A stretch of 64,000 nucleotides of DNA from Cunninghamia lanceolata (GCA_027924645.1 BSBN01000254.1:18112501-18176500), one strand, 5' to 3'. Shown: positions 12,914 through 26,800, counted from the stretch's first letter. Program-made: numbers and translations. Notes: a model not told the origin generated them from the letters alone.

Positions 12914-13890
12914 CCTTCAACCATTTCCAATTTCTTTTCTGGTTTTTATTTTTTATTTATTTTTCTATATATTTACATGGAAAAAATGAGTGCTCTCATC
13001 TCCACCCCCGCTATGATTGTAGAATGCCTCTCGACATAATCATGTAAATAAACTAGTATATTTCTATTTAAAAAAATGTATGTAAAATACGCCAACGTAT
13101 ATCTTTTCTTTTTTATTTTCTCTTGCAATTTCTTTTTTGGTTCCATAGTTTTCGTGATTTTCTCCACCTTTTTCTCCTTCCAACAATTTCCAATTTCTTT
13201 TTTGGTTTTTATTTTTTCTTTTTTCCAATTTCTTTTTTAGTTTTTATTTTTTTATTTTTTCCAATTTCTTTTTTGGTTCCATAGTTTTTGTGATTTAACT
13301 TTTTCTCCTTCAACTATTTTTAATTTCTTTTTTAGTTTTTTTTCTTTGATTTTCTTAAGTTTTATTTTTTATTTCCTTTTTGGTATTTTAATTTTTTTTC
13401 TTATAAATTTAGGTAGAAAAAATGAGTGCTCTCATCCCCACCCTGATGTGACTATATAACGCCTCTCGGCGTAATACAAAGTATTAATATTTGGAATTTA
13501 TTTTAGATAATGAGAGTTAGGAAAGATAAACAAACTAGTATATTTATATTTAAAAAAATATATCTAAAGTACGCAGAGGGATATCTCTTTTCTATAGTTT
13601 ATTTGAAAAAGAAATTGGAAAAAATAAAAAAGAAAAACTAAAAAATAAAAAATAAATTGAAAAAAATAAAAACTAAAAACTAAAAAAGAAATTGGAAAAA
13701 ATATAAAATAGAAAAAAATCAAAAAAGAAATTGAAAATAAGAAAATCACAAAAACTATGAAACCAAAAAAGAAATTGGACAAGAATTTTTATTTAAATAT
13801 TTTATGATTTTTGTTTAAGAATCTAAATCTTTCAGCCCTTGCTTTGGGTGTAGAACGCCTCTCGACGTAATAAATATTTTGAAAATTAAT

Positions 13891-15734
13891 GAAATAATAA
13901 TGTATTTAGTTAAAACAATTGTGGTAAATGTTAGATGGTGATTTGTTAATAATATAGAAATATTAGTGATGTTTAAATGAATGTGTTTTGGAATTAGTAA
14001 ATGTTTTGTTAGCTAATTTGGATCACTTTCACGACTACTAACTTAATCTTGCAAACGTAGATCTAATCTAACTTGCGGATTTTATTTGTGCCACTAGATA
14101 TTGTTGGCCTCATGACAATAGTGTGCCAAAAATATTTTCTATTGTCATCTATTGGGACCATGTGTAAGCAAAGTCTAATTCCTTATTATGAAAAACCTTG
14201 TCAAAACCCTAAAACTATCCTTCACCTGTGATTATATTTATAAGATTTTACACTTTTGTTTTATTCCATCATTGACTCTCTATAGCCGATGGGTTCTTAA
14301 CTTAAAGCATGTGCTAAATTTATGCCTTTGTAGCACATTGGCTCAACCTATGTCATTTACCTCTTGTTCCTACTACTCATAGTTTACACTCTCAAAGCTT
14401 TGTGCTACATGTCAATTATGCCCAATGGCTAACCATCCTTCGTGCAAGTTTTATTTCTCCATTGTGCATCCTCCATCCAATTTGAGTTATCCCTTGCGCT
14501 TATAGTTGATCCTCTTCCATGTTGTTTATCCTTTACTCTTAACCTTTGTGTGTTGGCATCTTTTCATTGGTCCAAATTATCACTATGGTAGGTCTGAAGT
14601 GTTATGATCATTACTTTTATTTTGTACCATGTAGAGTCTTCTTATTGATCGATGACTAATTTGTTTGGTGGCTAATCAAGTGTCAAGCAAGTTGTGAACC
14701 CTTATCTTGTGCTTGCAGTTGATTCTATTCCATTATGAGGACCATATGTTGATGCAAGTCAAAACTTATGTTACATAAAACATGGCTTTAGCAAGGCTCT
14801 AGTCAGCATATACATTGGTGTTTCTCATTAGTTGAGGCACTCATAGAATGGTTACACCATGGCAATTTTATTTCAAAAGTGACAAATTGCATGATGCCAT
14901 AGGTGTCAAATATAATGTTTGCAACAAATCCCATTATAAAGTCCATGGTGTCTATAAGTACTTATGTCACTAAAAGTTATAGGAAGGTGGCTAATTTAGG
15001 TTTGACAAGAAAACAAATTGCTCACTCATTTAGAATGCTCACTATGCAGCCACCATTGGATCATGAGGCCATTTCAAAAGTTACCATGAGCTATTGAAGA
15101 AATCCTAAAATTTAAAGGATTTAACAGTTGACTTGACCTCCCAACAAAAAGGGCCAAATCACCATTAATGAGGTCTTGCTCTCTCATGCCATAAAAATCT
15201 CCAATCAAGGTAACTCCAAACTTATCTAAAGCTTACTACTTGCTATGTCCTAACTTTCTTCAACCCTTAAATTGTGAAACATTGAAGAAAATTTGCTAGA
15301 GTTTTTGTTGGAAAAAAAAGAAATCTTCTTCTAAATGAACTAAACAAAAATTAAAGTGTTTGGGGAGTGTGTGCATCAAGGCCTTTATTGATTAGTGACC
15401 TAGCCTCCTAAATTGTTCCAATTAGCTACAAAGGCCTCCTTGTTGCAAAGCAAGTGTGTGTGTTCCCAAGTAAATTCATTTTAAGCTCCCATGTTTTATA
15501 ATTGAAATATGTTTCCATCAAGGGATAATATCCAATCTGCAAGGGTTAGATTTTCCTTTGTTAATTTCATAAAAGCTCTATTAAATTTTGTTCTAAATTT
15601 GTTAGTGTAGGTTTTCCATATGCATATTTATGTTTGTACCCTTGTTTTTCTATAAAGTTCTTAAGCTATGTGTCCTATACTACTATAAAACCAAGCATTT
15701 TCTAGAATCCTAAAATTGTTTATTAAAAACTAAA
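13891..15734. other. No gene recognised
   Basis: Sequence of mixed composition without a sustained ORF. Short frames at 14188-14382 and 14903-15097 resemble no known family. No terminal repeats or PBS found. Confidence 0.35.
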
Positions 15735-16068
15735 ATGGGATCCAAGAGAACAAGTGAAGACATAACTGATCCCTCGGGCCTCAAGAAATATAAGAAAACC
15801 ACTCGGCAGGGCCCTGTTCTCACAAAGCATTTCTCATGATCTCCTAGCCATTCAAAATCTAGATGGAGGGAAGAATGCAATGTGGTATCGGAAAGAGGAA
15901 TTTAATGTCCTAGTTTCAATTTTTGTCGATCCCTTATTAGTTGATGATAATGTGGATCCACTATTATCTAGTCATCATTTAATGGACACAATTCTAGCAT
16001 TAGAAACAAAAATGAATAACTTTATCAGAGAAACTAAAGTAGCATTGGATGCCATGAAAGAAGGGTAA
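15735..16068 (+). pseudogene. Remnant of an unidentified coding sequence
   Basis: A short frame from an ATG at 15735 is Lys-rich (SGLKKYKKTTRQG). A second frame then runs to 16068 and ends in a helix-like segment (ILALETKMNNFIRE). A shift of frame near 15835 joins them into about 110 codons with protein-like composition. I do not recognise the family. A gag-like or captured-gene fragment is possible. Weakly supported. Confidence 0.25.
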
Positions 16069-17125
16069 GGTGCAAAAACACTTCCTATGTTAATCTATGA
16101 GGAGAGGAAATGCATAGAATCTTAGATCTAACAATTTCTAATGACAAAATCACACGTGCATTAACATGCAAGTGATAGGCAAAGACATGCAACTCACAAA
16201 ACCATTATGCAAAGGTATACATGGGGAAAACCCTTTCACAAGAAAAGCCCCACACCCTAGAGCATGAACCCAATTGTATTATAATAACAATAGTTACATA
16301 CAACTTTAGACACATGCCCTTACAAGAGTATCACCAACATTAAATCATGGTGTAATTTTGACAACATAATGGCATTAGTGCAACACACTATGAAAACTCC
16401 ATCCAAGCAATCTAATAAATAGAAGAGAAACAAACATGAAACCATCCAATGGTTTTGGAAAACCACAAGCCAACATGTAAGAGGTATGGAACCCAAACCT
16501 CATGGCCCAAATTCAAATGCACCATTCCAAGTTTGAATTCTAGGTTAGAACATTCCTTACAACTGCTATAACTTGTCATAACCTATCATGGTCAACATTC
16601 TAACTTAGGCACCCCAATTTTTCATGTTACTCCATTCAAAGATGCTTTATGACATGCATCATAATACTGTCATAATGTTAGTCAATATTCCAATGTAACT
16701 CCCATAATCATACTCTTATAGATCATAAAATCTATCATAAGTAACACCCACATCTTACAGTGCCATAAGATGCTCTTACATATCATAATGACATGAGATG
16801 CTCTTACAACTCCTTACACATAATTCAAGATGGTCAACACATGGAAAAGAGTGCCACTTCAAAGTGGAATTCCACACTTCTCATGTGAGGACACAACTTT
16901 AATAAATAAATACAAAAAATAATAAATACACAACATCGATATGGAAGGTTGAGACATCTTTCACAACATGCTAGATATAATGCTAGTATAAATAAGGTAA
17001 GAGCAATTGTTGGGTAGATTAGCCCAATGTCAAAGAATGGGAGAAATGGTTGGATGCCTTTACAAAAGCTTCTTAATATTTTTGCATTGTTTATTCTTTA
17101 AATCTTTTCAGTCACAAAGAGTTAT
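16069..17125. other. No gene recognised; left flank of E1
   Basis: No ORF or repeat boundary identified. The five bases before E1 (17121-17125, gttat) would be its target duplication, but the matching copy lies beyond E3 and E5, outside the window. Confidence 0.35.
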
Positions 17126-18990
17126 TGTTGAATTATTTTAATCATTCTGACTCAAATAATCTATCCTTAGAAAACCTATAAATTGTGTCAAAATTCATCC
17201 ACAACCCCTTGAGTTGATTCCTTGTATATTAAAGTGTATTTTTTCCTTTAAAAATTCTAAAAAAGGCTCAAAAAATGGATAAATATGAATATTTTGACCC
17301 ATTCTAGGCCACCAGGAATAATTTTGGAGATTTCCCTTGTTCTTGGAACAAGGGAAAGCTTTGAAATCATTCCAAGTTCCTAGTTGGGCTCTGAATAGTG
17401 ACAAAGGAAGCATAAAAAGCATTTTTCAATAGGTTTCAAGTCAGTTGGAACTTTCTAACAGAGTATAATAAGGCCCAAAGGAAGGCATCGAAGTTTCAAC
17501 TTGTTCTAGGAACTATGGAACTCGCCGACAAGTTCCATGTTCCTAAGGAATTGATGATCACTGAAAAGGCAAGAAGAAGTAGAGGTTAGAGATAAGGATG
17601 GGCAATATCAAAGTTTCAACTTGTTCCAGGAACTATGGAACTCACTGATGAGTTCCTAGTTCTCAGTTCGGCCCTGATCGTCGACAAGAACAAATGGGAA
17701 TGGGGAATATTCTAAGGAAATAATAAAGAAGGCAACATGAAATCAAAGGGAGGTTTCAACATTTTAGCTACTTCTAGGAACACTAGAACTCACCAAAAGT
17801 GTTCTTGGTTCCCTCGAGATCATTGATCAAGTTCCTGATGGGGGTCTATGTGCTAAAAGGTAAGAAATGAAAAATGACTAAGGCACGACCAAGGTAAAGG
17901 AAGACAAGGGAGAAGGAAGAAGAGAAAAGAGACCGAATGAAGATTTCAATGAGTTCTCAGTGGATGGGAAATAACTTACAGAAGGGAAAAAGGAGATCCC
18001 AAGAAAGTTTTAACGAGTTTTGAGTGACTTGAAACTTGTTGAGGAAGTTCTTGAAGTGCTTTTAAGCTCCAAAAAACATAGAAATCAAAATTTTAAAGTG
18101 TTGTAAAAGTGTCAAAGCATGTATTTTCGCATGTTGACTATGGAAAACATCTACTCACTGCCTAGAAAACACCATTAATGCATAATGAAGACAATGTGCA
18201 AGTAGATGGAGTTGTTGGTGTGGAATTAATTCTATAGGTAGTCGAAGTAGATGAAATAGTTGGTTTTCAGCAACCTAGATTTGATTATAGATTCTTCCAC
18301 ATTGAAATTCTAGTACCAGAAGTATGGACGAACACTCCATCCAACATGGTTTTTTGACATGCCCATTTGGATGTGATGCAATAGGCATGGGCGACCTATA
18401 GAATCTTGTTGATCACTCTTTCCCACATCCATATTGCAACAGTGACATTTTTAATGCTAAATATGCATATGAAAAAAGATGCATTCAAGGTTGTTGGTTT
18501 TTTTGAATCCAAGCCTTGCATCAACTATAATATTTTACCTCTATGATCAGTAAATAACAAATTTTACCTTCTCATATGCTTTGTACTATGTAGTATTGGA
18601 CGTTTGAATCTCTATCCTGTGAATGAGTTATTCCTTATGAGTTTCAATTCAATTTATTTACCTTTGCAAGGATTTTGTGAGTTGTGTATGTTTGCCTATT
18701 GTTTAAGATTATTCTATGCATGTGGGGTTGATTTAGAAGTAATCCAAACTAAATTTGGTGTATCACCTTTGTATTTTTAGTATTTCTCCTTTCCTCCTTT
18801 TCCTGGTGATTGTTAAAATAAGTTTAATTGTAGTTTAGTTGTATGAGCTTTAGGCTTAGAAAGGAACCAACCTTCTCTAGAGGTATGATCTGAATAGCAA
18901 GGTCCCACACCTTGAGATTAGTCCAATTGTGTCCTTGGATTGTTAGAATGACAGGTTCAATAAAGGGTGCAAATCCTCGCGATAAGAGTT
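17126..18990 (+). repeat. E1 5' LTR
   Basis: Begins TGTTGAATTATTTTAATC, matching the 3' LTR start at 51015. The end is placed just before the PBS-like site. Its terminus (gataagagtt) is degenerate compared with the gataacaaca end of the related E3 LTR. About 1865 bp; the 3' copy is longer because of an internal duplication. Confidence 0.85.
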
Positions 18991-18992
18991 TT

Positions 18993-19010
18993 CGACATGC
19001 TCGGTGGGAC
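18993..19010 (+). other. E1 primer-binding site (decayed)
   Basis: CGACATGCTCGGTGGGAC, three or four substitutions from TGGCACGCCCGGTGGGAC, which sits at the same place in E2 and E3. The starting TGG has been lost by mutation. The cognate tRNA may be tRNA-Arg, which is recorded for Ogre-type elements, but I could not check this. Confidence 0.7.
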
Positions 19011-19140
19011 ACTCTAGTCTGAGTTAAGAGTTTGAGATAAGAGATTTGGTGTTATTCTTAGATTATTGCAGCCTTGAAGGCATTCTACAAGCACCTGGTG
19101 ACTCTATTAGTTTCTGGTGGCAGATTGGTTCTACTTTCTC

Positions 19141-20848
19141 ATGCCAGGAGTGGAGACAAGAGCTTCTTCAAGAGGTAATTTTCAATTTGTTGAACTATTT
19201 ACATCTTCTTTGAGAAGAAGAAGAACTAGATTGTCTAGGTCTCCCATAAGGGGAACAAGAAGTGTTGCATCACCTTCCCCAAGAGCCCAATCCACTCCTC
19301 CTTTTGGTAGGTTTCCTCAATCTAGAACAAGCCTTCATATACCCATCATAAACTTGAATATCCCCAATATGTCTTTGCCAAGAAATAGTACTTTTGTGAC
19401 TTTCAATGGAGGAATCCCTCTTGACCTTCAACAATATGATGATATGCTAGCTTGACCTATGAAAGCTATTCCCTATTTCACTAGTGAAAACTTTTCCACA
19501 CCCATATAGCACATACAAGATATTGCCAATATATGCTCTACCCATGATATCACCCAATATAATATCTTTGTAAGGATCATTGCTTCTTCCTTGAAAAGAA
19601 AAGCACTTCAGTGGTATAAGGGGTTACCACCCAATTCCATCCATGACTAGGATGATTTAGGAAATAAACTCTGCCAACACTTAGAGGACAAGAGTGACCA
19701 TTTGTCTCCAATGGAATAGCTAAAAACCATTAAAAGAGCCCCTCACAAGTTCATGGTTGATTTTAATTTTAGATTTCAGAAAACTTGGGATAAAATTCTA
19801 CCTTTGGTGAAACCCTCTCCTAATACTGCCTTCTTGTATTATTTGAGATCCTTAAATAATGATATTATTGTTATGATCCAATCTATGGGAGGGAATGTGT
19901 TACCAAACGCCTATGATATACCCATAAGGACTGATAATAGATTGATACAAGTTGGAAAGATAACTCCTAGCCCTCCAATGCCCTTATTCGTAGAAGCCCC
20001 AACCATTCAACCAAGTTTAGCACCAATTCCTACAGTAGTCAGCCAACCAGCTCCCCTTGTTACACCTTCCAATGAGCTACATGAGGTGAAAACCCTGCTA
20101 CAAAATTTTGGAAATGAATTGGTGGCAATAAAAAGGCAACATGCACAACCTAGTAGATCACACTAGCCTTTCAATCAGGCCTATCAACCTAATAGGCCTG
20201 ACCCTACCAAGGAAACATGCAAAGATAGAATCATCCAAGCTATGCTAGGCCCCTAAACATTGTGAACCCAACTGTTACAAGCTCATCAGGATCCCTTGTT
20301 CCAATACAAAACAACTTGGCTTGGGACAATGAATGGTGTTATTTATGCAACCCACCCCATAACTAAAGATTATGCCAAAGTGGACAATTCAATCAAGCTT
20401 TGATAGTTTAGAATCCATTAGCACTTTCAGAACAATAAGCTAGACCCAGCCAGGAGGTTATGGGAGGGAAAGAACAAATGCAATCTGAATCCATGCTAAT
20501 GAATTGGCTAGAGGATATTTTTGTGGTGTGAATCAAGACACAAATTCAGTGGAACACAACAAAAGATCAAAAAGAGAACAATGGAGGATGGATCAACCTC
20601 TATGGTTGGTCAAGCATTAGCCTCCCACACAAATCTAGTGGCTACAAAAGAAGGTACAACAGTAAGATCCTCTTAATCACAAACAAACTAGGTTGGTAAA
20701 GGAAATCAAGCACAACATCAACCTCAAGCTAGTCATCAAGCAAGAGTAGACCATGCTACCATGAAGATTCCTCCAAAGGTCAGTCACATCCCTTTCAACA
20801 TCATTAACCAAATGAATAAGGCTAACTTGAATGTTACCATGTGGGAAG
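19141..20848 (+). pseudogene. E1 gag remnant
   Basis: Structural protein of a gypsy element. From the ATG at 19141 one frame continues with stops to about 20166. It has an Arg/Ser/Pro-rich N-terminus (SLRRRRTRLSRSPIRG), then a retrotransposon gag core (KRKALQWYKGLPPNSIHD near 19590, and FRFQKTWDKILPLVK near 19770), then a Pro-rich linker. Near 20336 a knuckle-like CYLCNPPHN-x-RLC (C-x2-C-x3-H-x4-C) is cut by a stop. An upstream GTG at 19117 opens the frame further but is not a plausible plant start. E4 interrupts the frame at 20849. Confidence 0.75.
20844..20848. repeat. Target-site duplication of E4 (left)
   Basis: GGAAG immediately before the E4 5' LTR, repeated at 28200-28204. Confidence 0.93.
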
Positions 20849-21935
20849 TGTTGGCAAGAGACACTGTGTAGCTTCATTGGTGTTGTCATTGATGGCAACA
20901 AAGACCACTCCACAGATCCGCAGGACATGGTGTATCTTTACCGGAAGTCAGATTGAAGAATACTTTGGTCCGGTAAGCAAGAATAGAGCATGCAGCAAGG
21001 TCCAACAGTCAGGTCCAGATCTCTTAGAGGAAGTATCTTTGTAAAGTGTGGACTTGGGGAAGTCAAGAGGAATACCTTGACTAATAGATTCCATGGATTG
21101 AGCCTCTAGTGATGAAAGAGTGAAGAGATATGAGCATCTAAGTATTGGGGTCCAGTTTGGCAGAGTAGACAGAGGAAGAACTGACCAACAGAGCATCAGA
21201 ATTATTCTAGATGAGATATTGATGGTGATCAAGGTTCTTAAGGTATCATCCATGATTGGCTGACATGTTAGATGACTTTTATAAGTATCTCCTTGATTCG
21301 CATCACTTGGTAAGCAAGGATTCTGCCAACAGACTAGAATTTGAGAAAATATTGACTATTCCGGATGCTGACTAAAAAGAGGATGAAGTCCTTTTTGCGG
21401 ATATATATACCAGATGGATTTAGATGTGAAGGGTGTGTGTTGTGTGTGGTGTATGCAAAGAATAGCAGAAGAACAGTGTGAAGGGAGTAAGACAGGTCTG
21501 GAATGTAACAAGACAACAGCACCTAAGAGAGTAAGAATGAAGTGTAGTAGATCAGTATATTAGGCTTAACCGGAATTGAACCTTAGCATATGTGGATGCT
21601 TCTCATCAGTTCAAGTATCTAGTTTTCTTGTATAAACTATTGTAGGCAGTGAGCCTCTTGTGAGCAGTGTGCTCTGGCAGTGAGCCCTAATTGGCAAGTG
21701 CCATTTTGTACTATCTTATTCTTCTAGCAGAGAATACAATCTTGGGTTAATCACCCCGTGGTTTTTCCCCTAACAGGGTTTTCCATGTCAAATCATTGTG
21801 TCATGTGTATTGATGTTATTTCCATTTCATGGTTATGTTTGCTTAGTTAATTTAATGCTGCACTAATTGATAAGGAAATTTAGAAAGCTGAAATAATTAA
21901 GATAACCGATTCACCCCCCCTCTCAGTTATCAACA
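20849..21935 (+). repeat. E4 5' LTR
   Basis: Starts TGTTGGCAAGAGACACTG and ends CAGTTATCAACA. A gatatatatacc stretch near 21399 could be a TATA-type core promoter. Matched by 27122-28199. Confidence 0.93.
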
Positions 21936-21937
21936 AT

Positions 21938-21950
21938 TGGTATCAGAGCC
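21938..21950 (+). other. E4 primer-binding site, tRNA-iMet
   Basis: TGGTATCAGAGCC two bases after the LTR end. It is the standard plant Ty1/copia PBS complementary to the 3' end of initiator methionine tRNA, and it assigns E4 to the copia side although no pol is present. Confidence 0.92.
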
Positions 21951-22000
21951 AAGTTCCTCCAAAAAGAGCCTAACAGCTTGAGGAAGATCTGGGAACTCAA

Positions 22001-23102
22001 ATGGATGTGTATGGTATGAGGGAACAACTTCAGTCTACCCTAGATGATCTTGAGCAATCAAACTCTGAAGTCAATGAATTGAAGGAAAGACTCAAACAGG
22101 CTGAGGATTTCATAAATGAACTAAAAGGGAAACTGAGTATCTCTATGAAAAAGAGAAAATATCTACTTCAGCAATTGGTAAGTCAAAGTGAAGACAATGG
22201 TACAGATGAAGATCTGAAGGAGAAAACCAAGTTATGTGAAAAGTTATCAAAAGAGGTCATTATGGTAAGACATGAAATGGAATCAGGAGTTATGAAATTC
22301 ACCCAAGAAATTGAAGAAAAAAGAAAAACTGAAGATGATCTAAGACAATCTCTCAAGGAGAAGTCAGAAGACTGCCACAAAATGGATAGAATAATCAGGC
22401 ATCTAGAATCTAATCTTGAAGAAGCTAGAGATAATGAAGAACAACTTGAGAATCAGATTGACACTCTTAAAAGGGATCTTCAAACAACAAATGAATACAA
22501 AGAAAAATTCAAGATAAGCTCTGCTTGAAGTTCTTCTTCAAAGCCAAAAGAGGGTGGATGACAAGCAAGGCTTGGGGTATGAAAAAGGTGAAAGCTCCGG
22601 ATCCGGTCAAAAGAACTCAAGATTAGAACATCCAAGAAACAGGCCTAGAAAACCTCTAATAAGACAACCAAATGCTCAAAGATATCCATCTTTCAATGGA
22701 TACTGCCACAACTGCAACAACTTTGGTCACAAAACAAATCAATGCAGAAAAAGAATGAATCAGACTAATACATCCTTCTCCGGACAATGCTTCAATTGCA
22801 AAAGGTATGGTCACAAATCCCATGAGTGTAGAAACATACAAATAAACAATTCATTCAATGGTAGATGCTTTGCATGCAATAGAATGGGACATATAGCTAA
22901 TCAGTGTAGATCAAGAGGATATCAGTCAAATATGCAAAGAAATGTTGTCTGCTACAGTTGCAATAGATCTGGCCATATTGCCAAATTCTGTAGAAGTAAG
23001 AATCAAGACAAAAGGGGTCCGGAACAGTATAATCATAGCCAAGACAAAGGAAAGAGAAAAGTAAATGCGGATGAAATTCAAAGGGAGATGAATAAGATCT
23101 GA
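22001..23102 (+). pseudogene. E4 truncated Gag: coiled coil plus four CCHC knuckles
   Basis: Nucleocapsid part of a copia Gag. From the ATG at 22001 a 175-residue acidic/basic coiled coil runs to a stop at 22526. A small frame change near 22530 leads into 22554-23102, which carries four CX2CX4HX4C knuckles: CHNCNNFGHKTNQC, CFNCKRYGHKSHEC, CFACNRMGHIANQC and CYSCNRSGHIAKFC. The N-terminal capsid-like domain usual in copia Gag is missing. Four knuckles is more than the one or two common in plant copia Gag. No protease motif follows. Confidence 0.85.
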
Positions 23103-23822
23103 GTGAAGAGAAGCACAGAAAAATGTTGGGGATGGATCCACACCAGAATCTGGTGCTGATAATCCTTCCAAAAATTGAATAGATGAGCTCTGGCTCAGGG
23201 GGAGTCACTAAGAAAAACAAATCCCCCAGCCAGTCAATTGGTGCCTGAAATTGGCAGATGGGAAGTTGCGGAATAAAAGGATTCTCAAAGAAACATCTAA
23301 AGAAAGCTTAGTAAAGATATGGAAGATCCGCATGAAGATTTGAAGAGTCTAATCTTCCAAGAATGATCCGATTTAACAGTCATCTGGTAAACTAGGATTA
23401 TCACAGTTAAATCTGGTATGATTCAAATTTGAAGCATCTTGTTCTGTGGATAGATCAAGTGTTTGGGGAAAGTAAGATATTTTGTTATTAATCATCAAGG
23501 ATAACCCTAAGTATATCTCAGTGATCCAGAAAAAAGATCTTTCTCATAAGAAGAACAGGCAACTGGAATAACTTGAGTTGCACATTTATTGCAATACGAA
23601 ATTAGGGTTTTCCTAGAAATAAAAAGGCTCATTCGTCTGTCATTTGCACATTTGCATTCAAGAAGAAGAGAAAAGGAGCTCTGTAACAAATTATCTCAAA
23701 TTCTCAAAAGATCAACTGTTGAAGTCGATTCATCCAGCAAATTTATCTGGCTCATTCAGCGAACCCTAGAAGCGTAAAATATATTTTATGTTGTTGAAAA
23801 TCTCTCTGTAAATCTTTTGAAG
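23103..23822. other. E4 internal spacer
   Basis: About 720 bp between the knuckle ORF and the unknown ORF. It holds no protease, integrase or RT motif. Low-complexity purine-rich sequence of unclear role, possibly a remnant of deleted pol or a leader for the second ORF. Confidence 0.5.
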
Positions 23823-26800
23823 ATGACTACTCCAAATGTTGTAAAGATTTCTGATAGGCCTCGACCCAAATTTAAGAAACATCCTTACAAATCTCTAGAA
23901 GTGGATCCCTTAGGGGCTTTTTCCAGCATTCCGCATGGGGTTTTACATGTAGAAGACGTTAGGGTTTACATTCACGCAAACATTGAAGATTTTGGTGAAT
24001 CCAAGCTGATGGACATCTACCACAAGGAACTAATAGATGAATCTTTTGAACTAAAACCTCAGTATAAGGCCATCCGAGATAAACATTTCAGTTAGTACAT
24101 CCATTTCCCCTGTCTTGAAGAAGATGAGTGGGTCCGGTATGTGTTGAGCAAAGTGCATGATAACTTCTTATGGTTGAATAAACCATTCAAGATCACCAAG
24201 GATGCAATTAGGGCAATAACCGGTTTACACTCTTTCGAAGGGTTACCTGTTCTCAAATCTGTCAAAAACCAAACTGTGACTGAGGCCACCGGATCAAAAT
24301 TTGATAAGAGAGCAATGACCATAGAAGATATCACTAATCCGAATATCAAATTTGCATCTATGATAATTGGCTATAAGATATATCACTCCAGCAGGGAGAA
24401 TTCAGTATCTAGAACTACTGTGTATATTGCTTATGAAATGTTGAGAAAGAATGCAGATTATGATCTCTGTGAACTCCTTCTAAGCCAACTAATGGAAAAC
24501 TTATAGAAGATCAAGAAGGACAAAAATAACTCTTTTAAGTATGGTAGACTGATATTATGTTTGTTTTTCTACTTTATGAATGAGCTGCTTGGATCCAGTG
24601 GTTGGGTATGGCAGAATGACAGACCTATTGCAATTCAAATCAGAGATTACTTGCATGGGCTTGGGATGCTAAGGCCAGAAATATAGCTCTGTGGAGTTAC
24701 TTCAAGAACTTTCAAAATATAATGCAAACCAGAGAAAGAATTCCCCAATCATTGGTTGAGAAGTACAAAGATACAGTGTGTTTCATGGTTGACACTGATC
24801 AATGCCTAATGGAGGCAGTGGAGCCAAGGACAGTCTGGATCATGCCAATGGGGTATGAAGTAGATGAGAAAATTGTAGAGCTAGATATCCAACATCTGCT
24901 GAGCCAGCCTAAAGACCCTAAGGCAGAAAGATTTGGAACCTTCCAAGAGCTGAGTGTAAAAGTTCATGTGGAACTTAGATAACCTAAAATCAAGAGGAAA
25001 GTGAGAAGGGAAGTTGAAGAAGTTGCCAAGAGGCATGGAATCTCAAAAGAGGCACTTGATGCCCACAGAGAAAAGATGGAAAGAGCAGAAAAAGAAAAGG
25101 AAGAAGCAGAAAAAGAAAGTGCTCCGGTAAAAGCCCCCTCCCAGACCAAATCTTCTAAGAGGTCTGCACCTGCAACTGCTAAAAGCTCAAAGGCATCTAA
25201 ACTGGAAGCAAAATCATCTGATAAAGCAGATAAAAGAACTAAAACAAAGGCCACAAGCTCTTACATCAATCAGAAGGATGATGAAGAGACAGAATCAGAT
25301 GAGGAAGTAAAGAAAATGAAAAAGAAAAGGAAAACATCTTGTGAACCCTCTACTGAAGAAGTAACAGAAGAATTTGTTGAAAGGCCCACTCTGTCCTTAG
25401 ATGATGTAGTTAAAGCAGTTACTATGGATGGGAACCTGCAACCAATAACAGAATTCTATGATGCATATAATGATGCAGATAGAAAGATCTTGGAGGAAGC
25501 CACAGTTAAGTACTTGAACATATACAATAAGGCTTTTATTGAAATCATATCTCTCATTCCCAAAAGCCTAGAGAAGGAATTAGAGATAAGAAAGAATAAT
25601 GCTAGGGCAAATGATCTTGAGATTTGGGAACAAATAGCCATTCATCTCTTTCCTTCAATCACTCCAAAGCAAATGAATATGATCTTCAAAGATTGCAAAG
25701 ATGAGTTCCGGAGCAAAGCTAGAATGAATTAGCTTATGCTTGGCGAAACTGACAAAATAGGAAAAGAGACAGAAGAGATTCTCTGGAATGCATACAAAAG
25801 ATTCAACATTCCCATTGTTGAGGACTTAGATGATGAAACCTCTGCCATGGATGACAAAGAAGAGTCTCCGGATCCAAAGGAGAAGAAAGAATAGAGGAGA
25901 AAGAAGAAGAAGTGAAGGGAAGAGAAGAAGGTCAAGCTGAGAAGAACACAAGTGACAGTGCAGAAGGAAAGAAAACTTTGTCTCCGGCAAGAGACACTAC
26001 ATAAACTGTCAAGGATTTCTTGACTAAAGAAATGATGGAGATTGATGAACCAGAGTTACTTCAAGGACCATTTGACTTTGATTCTCTCTCCCCGGTTCAA
26101 ACAATGAAGATAACATCCTTTGCCCAAGCAAAGGCTAAAGAGAAACTTCTAAAGTCTCACATGGAAGACTGTGAGCTGCTAGAAATTGCATTCGGTGTGC
26201 TTGAAAAGATCATGCCATCCTTTCAGAAGGATCCTCAGCTTCTTCATCTGGTAATCTCAAGTCTCTTGTTAGTTTTGTCAGCACTCATTTTGAATCTTTA
26301 GAGAAATCAGCTGAGGTGAAGGTTCAGAAAGAGTTTTTGGATAAAAGATTCTCCGAGTTACAAGGCTTAATAACCAATGATAGGAGAATATGGATATAGG
26401 GATAAAGAGATTAGAAAATGCTCTTAAGGATGGAGGAGAAGTATATAAATTTTGTATATCCTGGACTAAAGCAACAAAGGATATTGAGAAGAAAGTGAAA
26501 GAACAAGAGGATAAACTGTTAAGCCTCTCTCAGAATTTTGATCCTCTCATTGTATCCATAATAAACTAGGAATGTCAAACTATTGTAGTCATGAATGAGA
26601 TTAAGAAGCTTGAGAAGGAGAGGAAGAACATATTAAGCAGGATGAGTGAACTTAGAGGGATGATTATCCCTAAATTAGAGGCCATGCATGAGGCCCTAAC
26701 TGATGCCCAGACCACAGCTCGAACTAGTGATCTGACAGATCTTAAGAGGGCAGAAGCTTTTGCATTCCTGTTGAGTGGTCACATCTCAATTTTGGACAGG

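Larger units (their letters stand above)
12215..13890. repeat. Cluster of decayed T-rich repeat modules with an inverted A-rich arm
   Basis: A module made of a T-rich block (gattttctccac, ccaatttctttttt) followed by a conserved tail (gagtgctctcat, then gaatgcctct and a cataat/cgtaat end) occurs at about 12260-12440, 12894-13050 and 13090-13480. A fourth tail lies near 13850. From 13600 to 13790 the T-rich part reappears inverted as an A-rich block. The 13261-13298 segment (ccaatttctttttt through ttttgtgattt) is nearly the reverse complement of 13742-13780. The long frame at 12494-13039 runs through these modules and a SINE and is not a gene. Confidence 0.7.

Noticed and set aside
12494..13039. 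181-codon ORF
   Set aside because: Runs through a T-rich repeat, a SINE on the other strand and its target copies; Phe/Ser-rich by composition.
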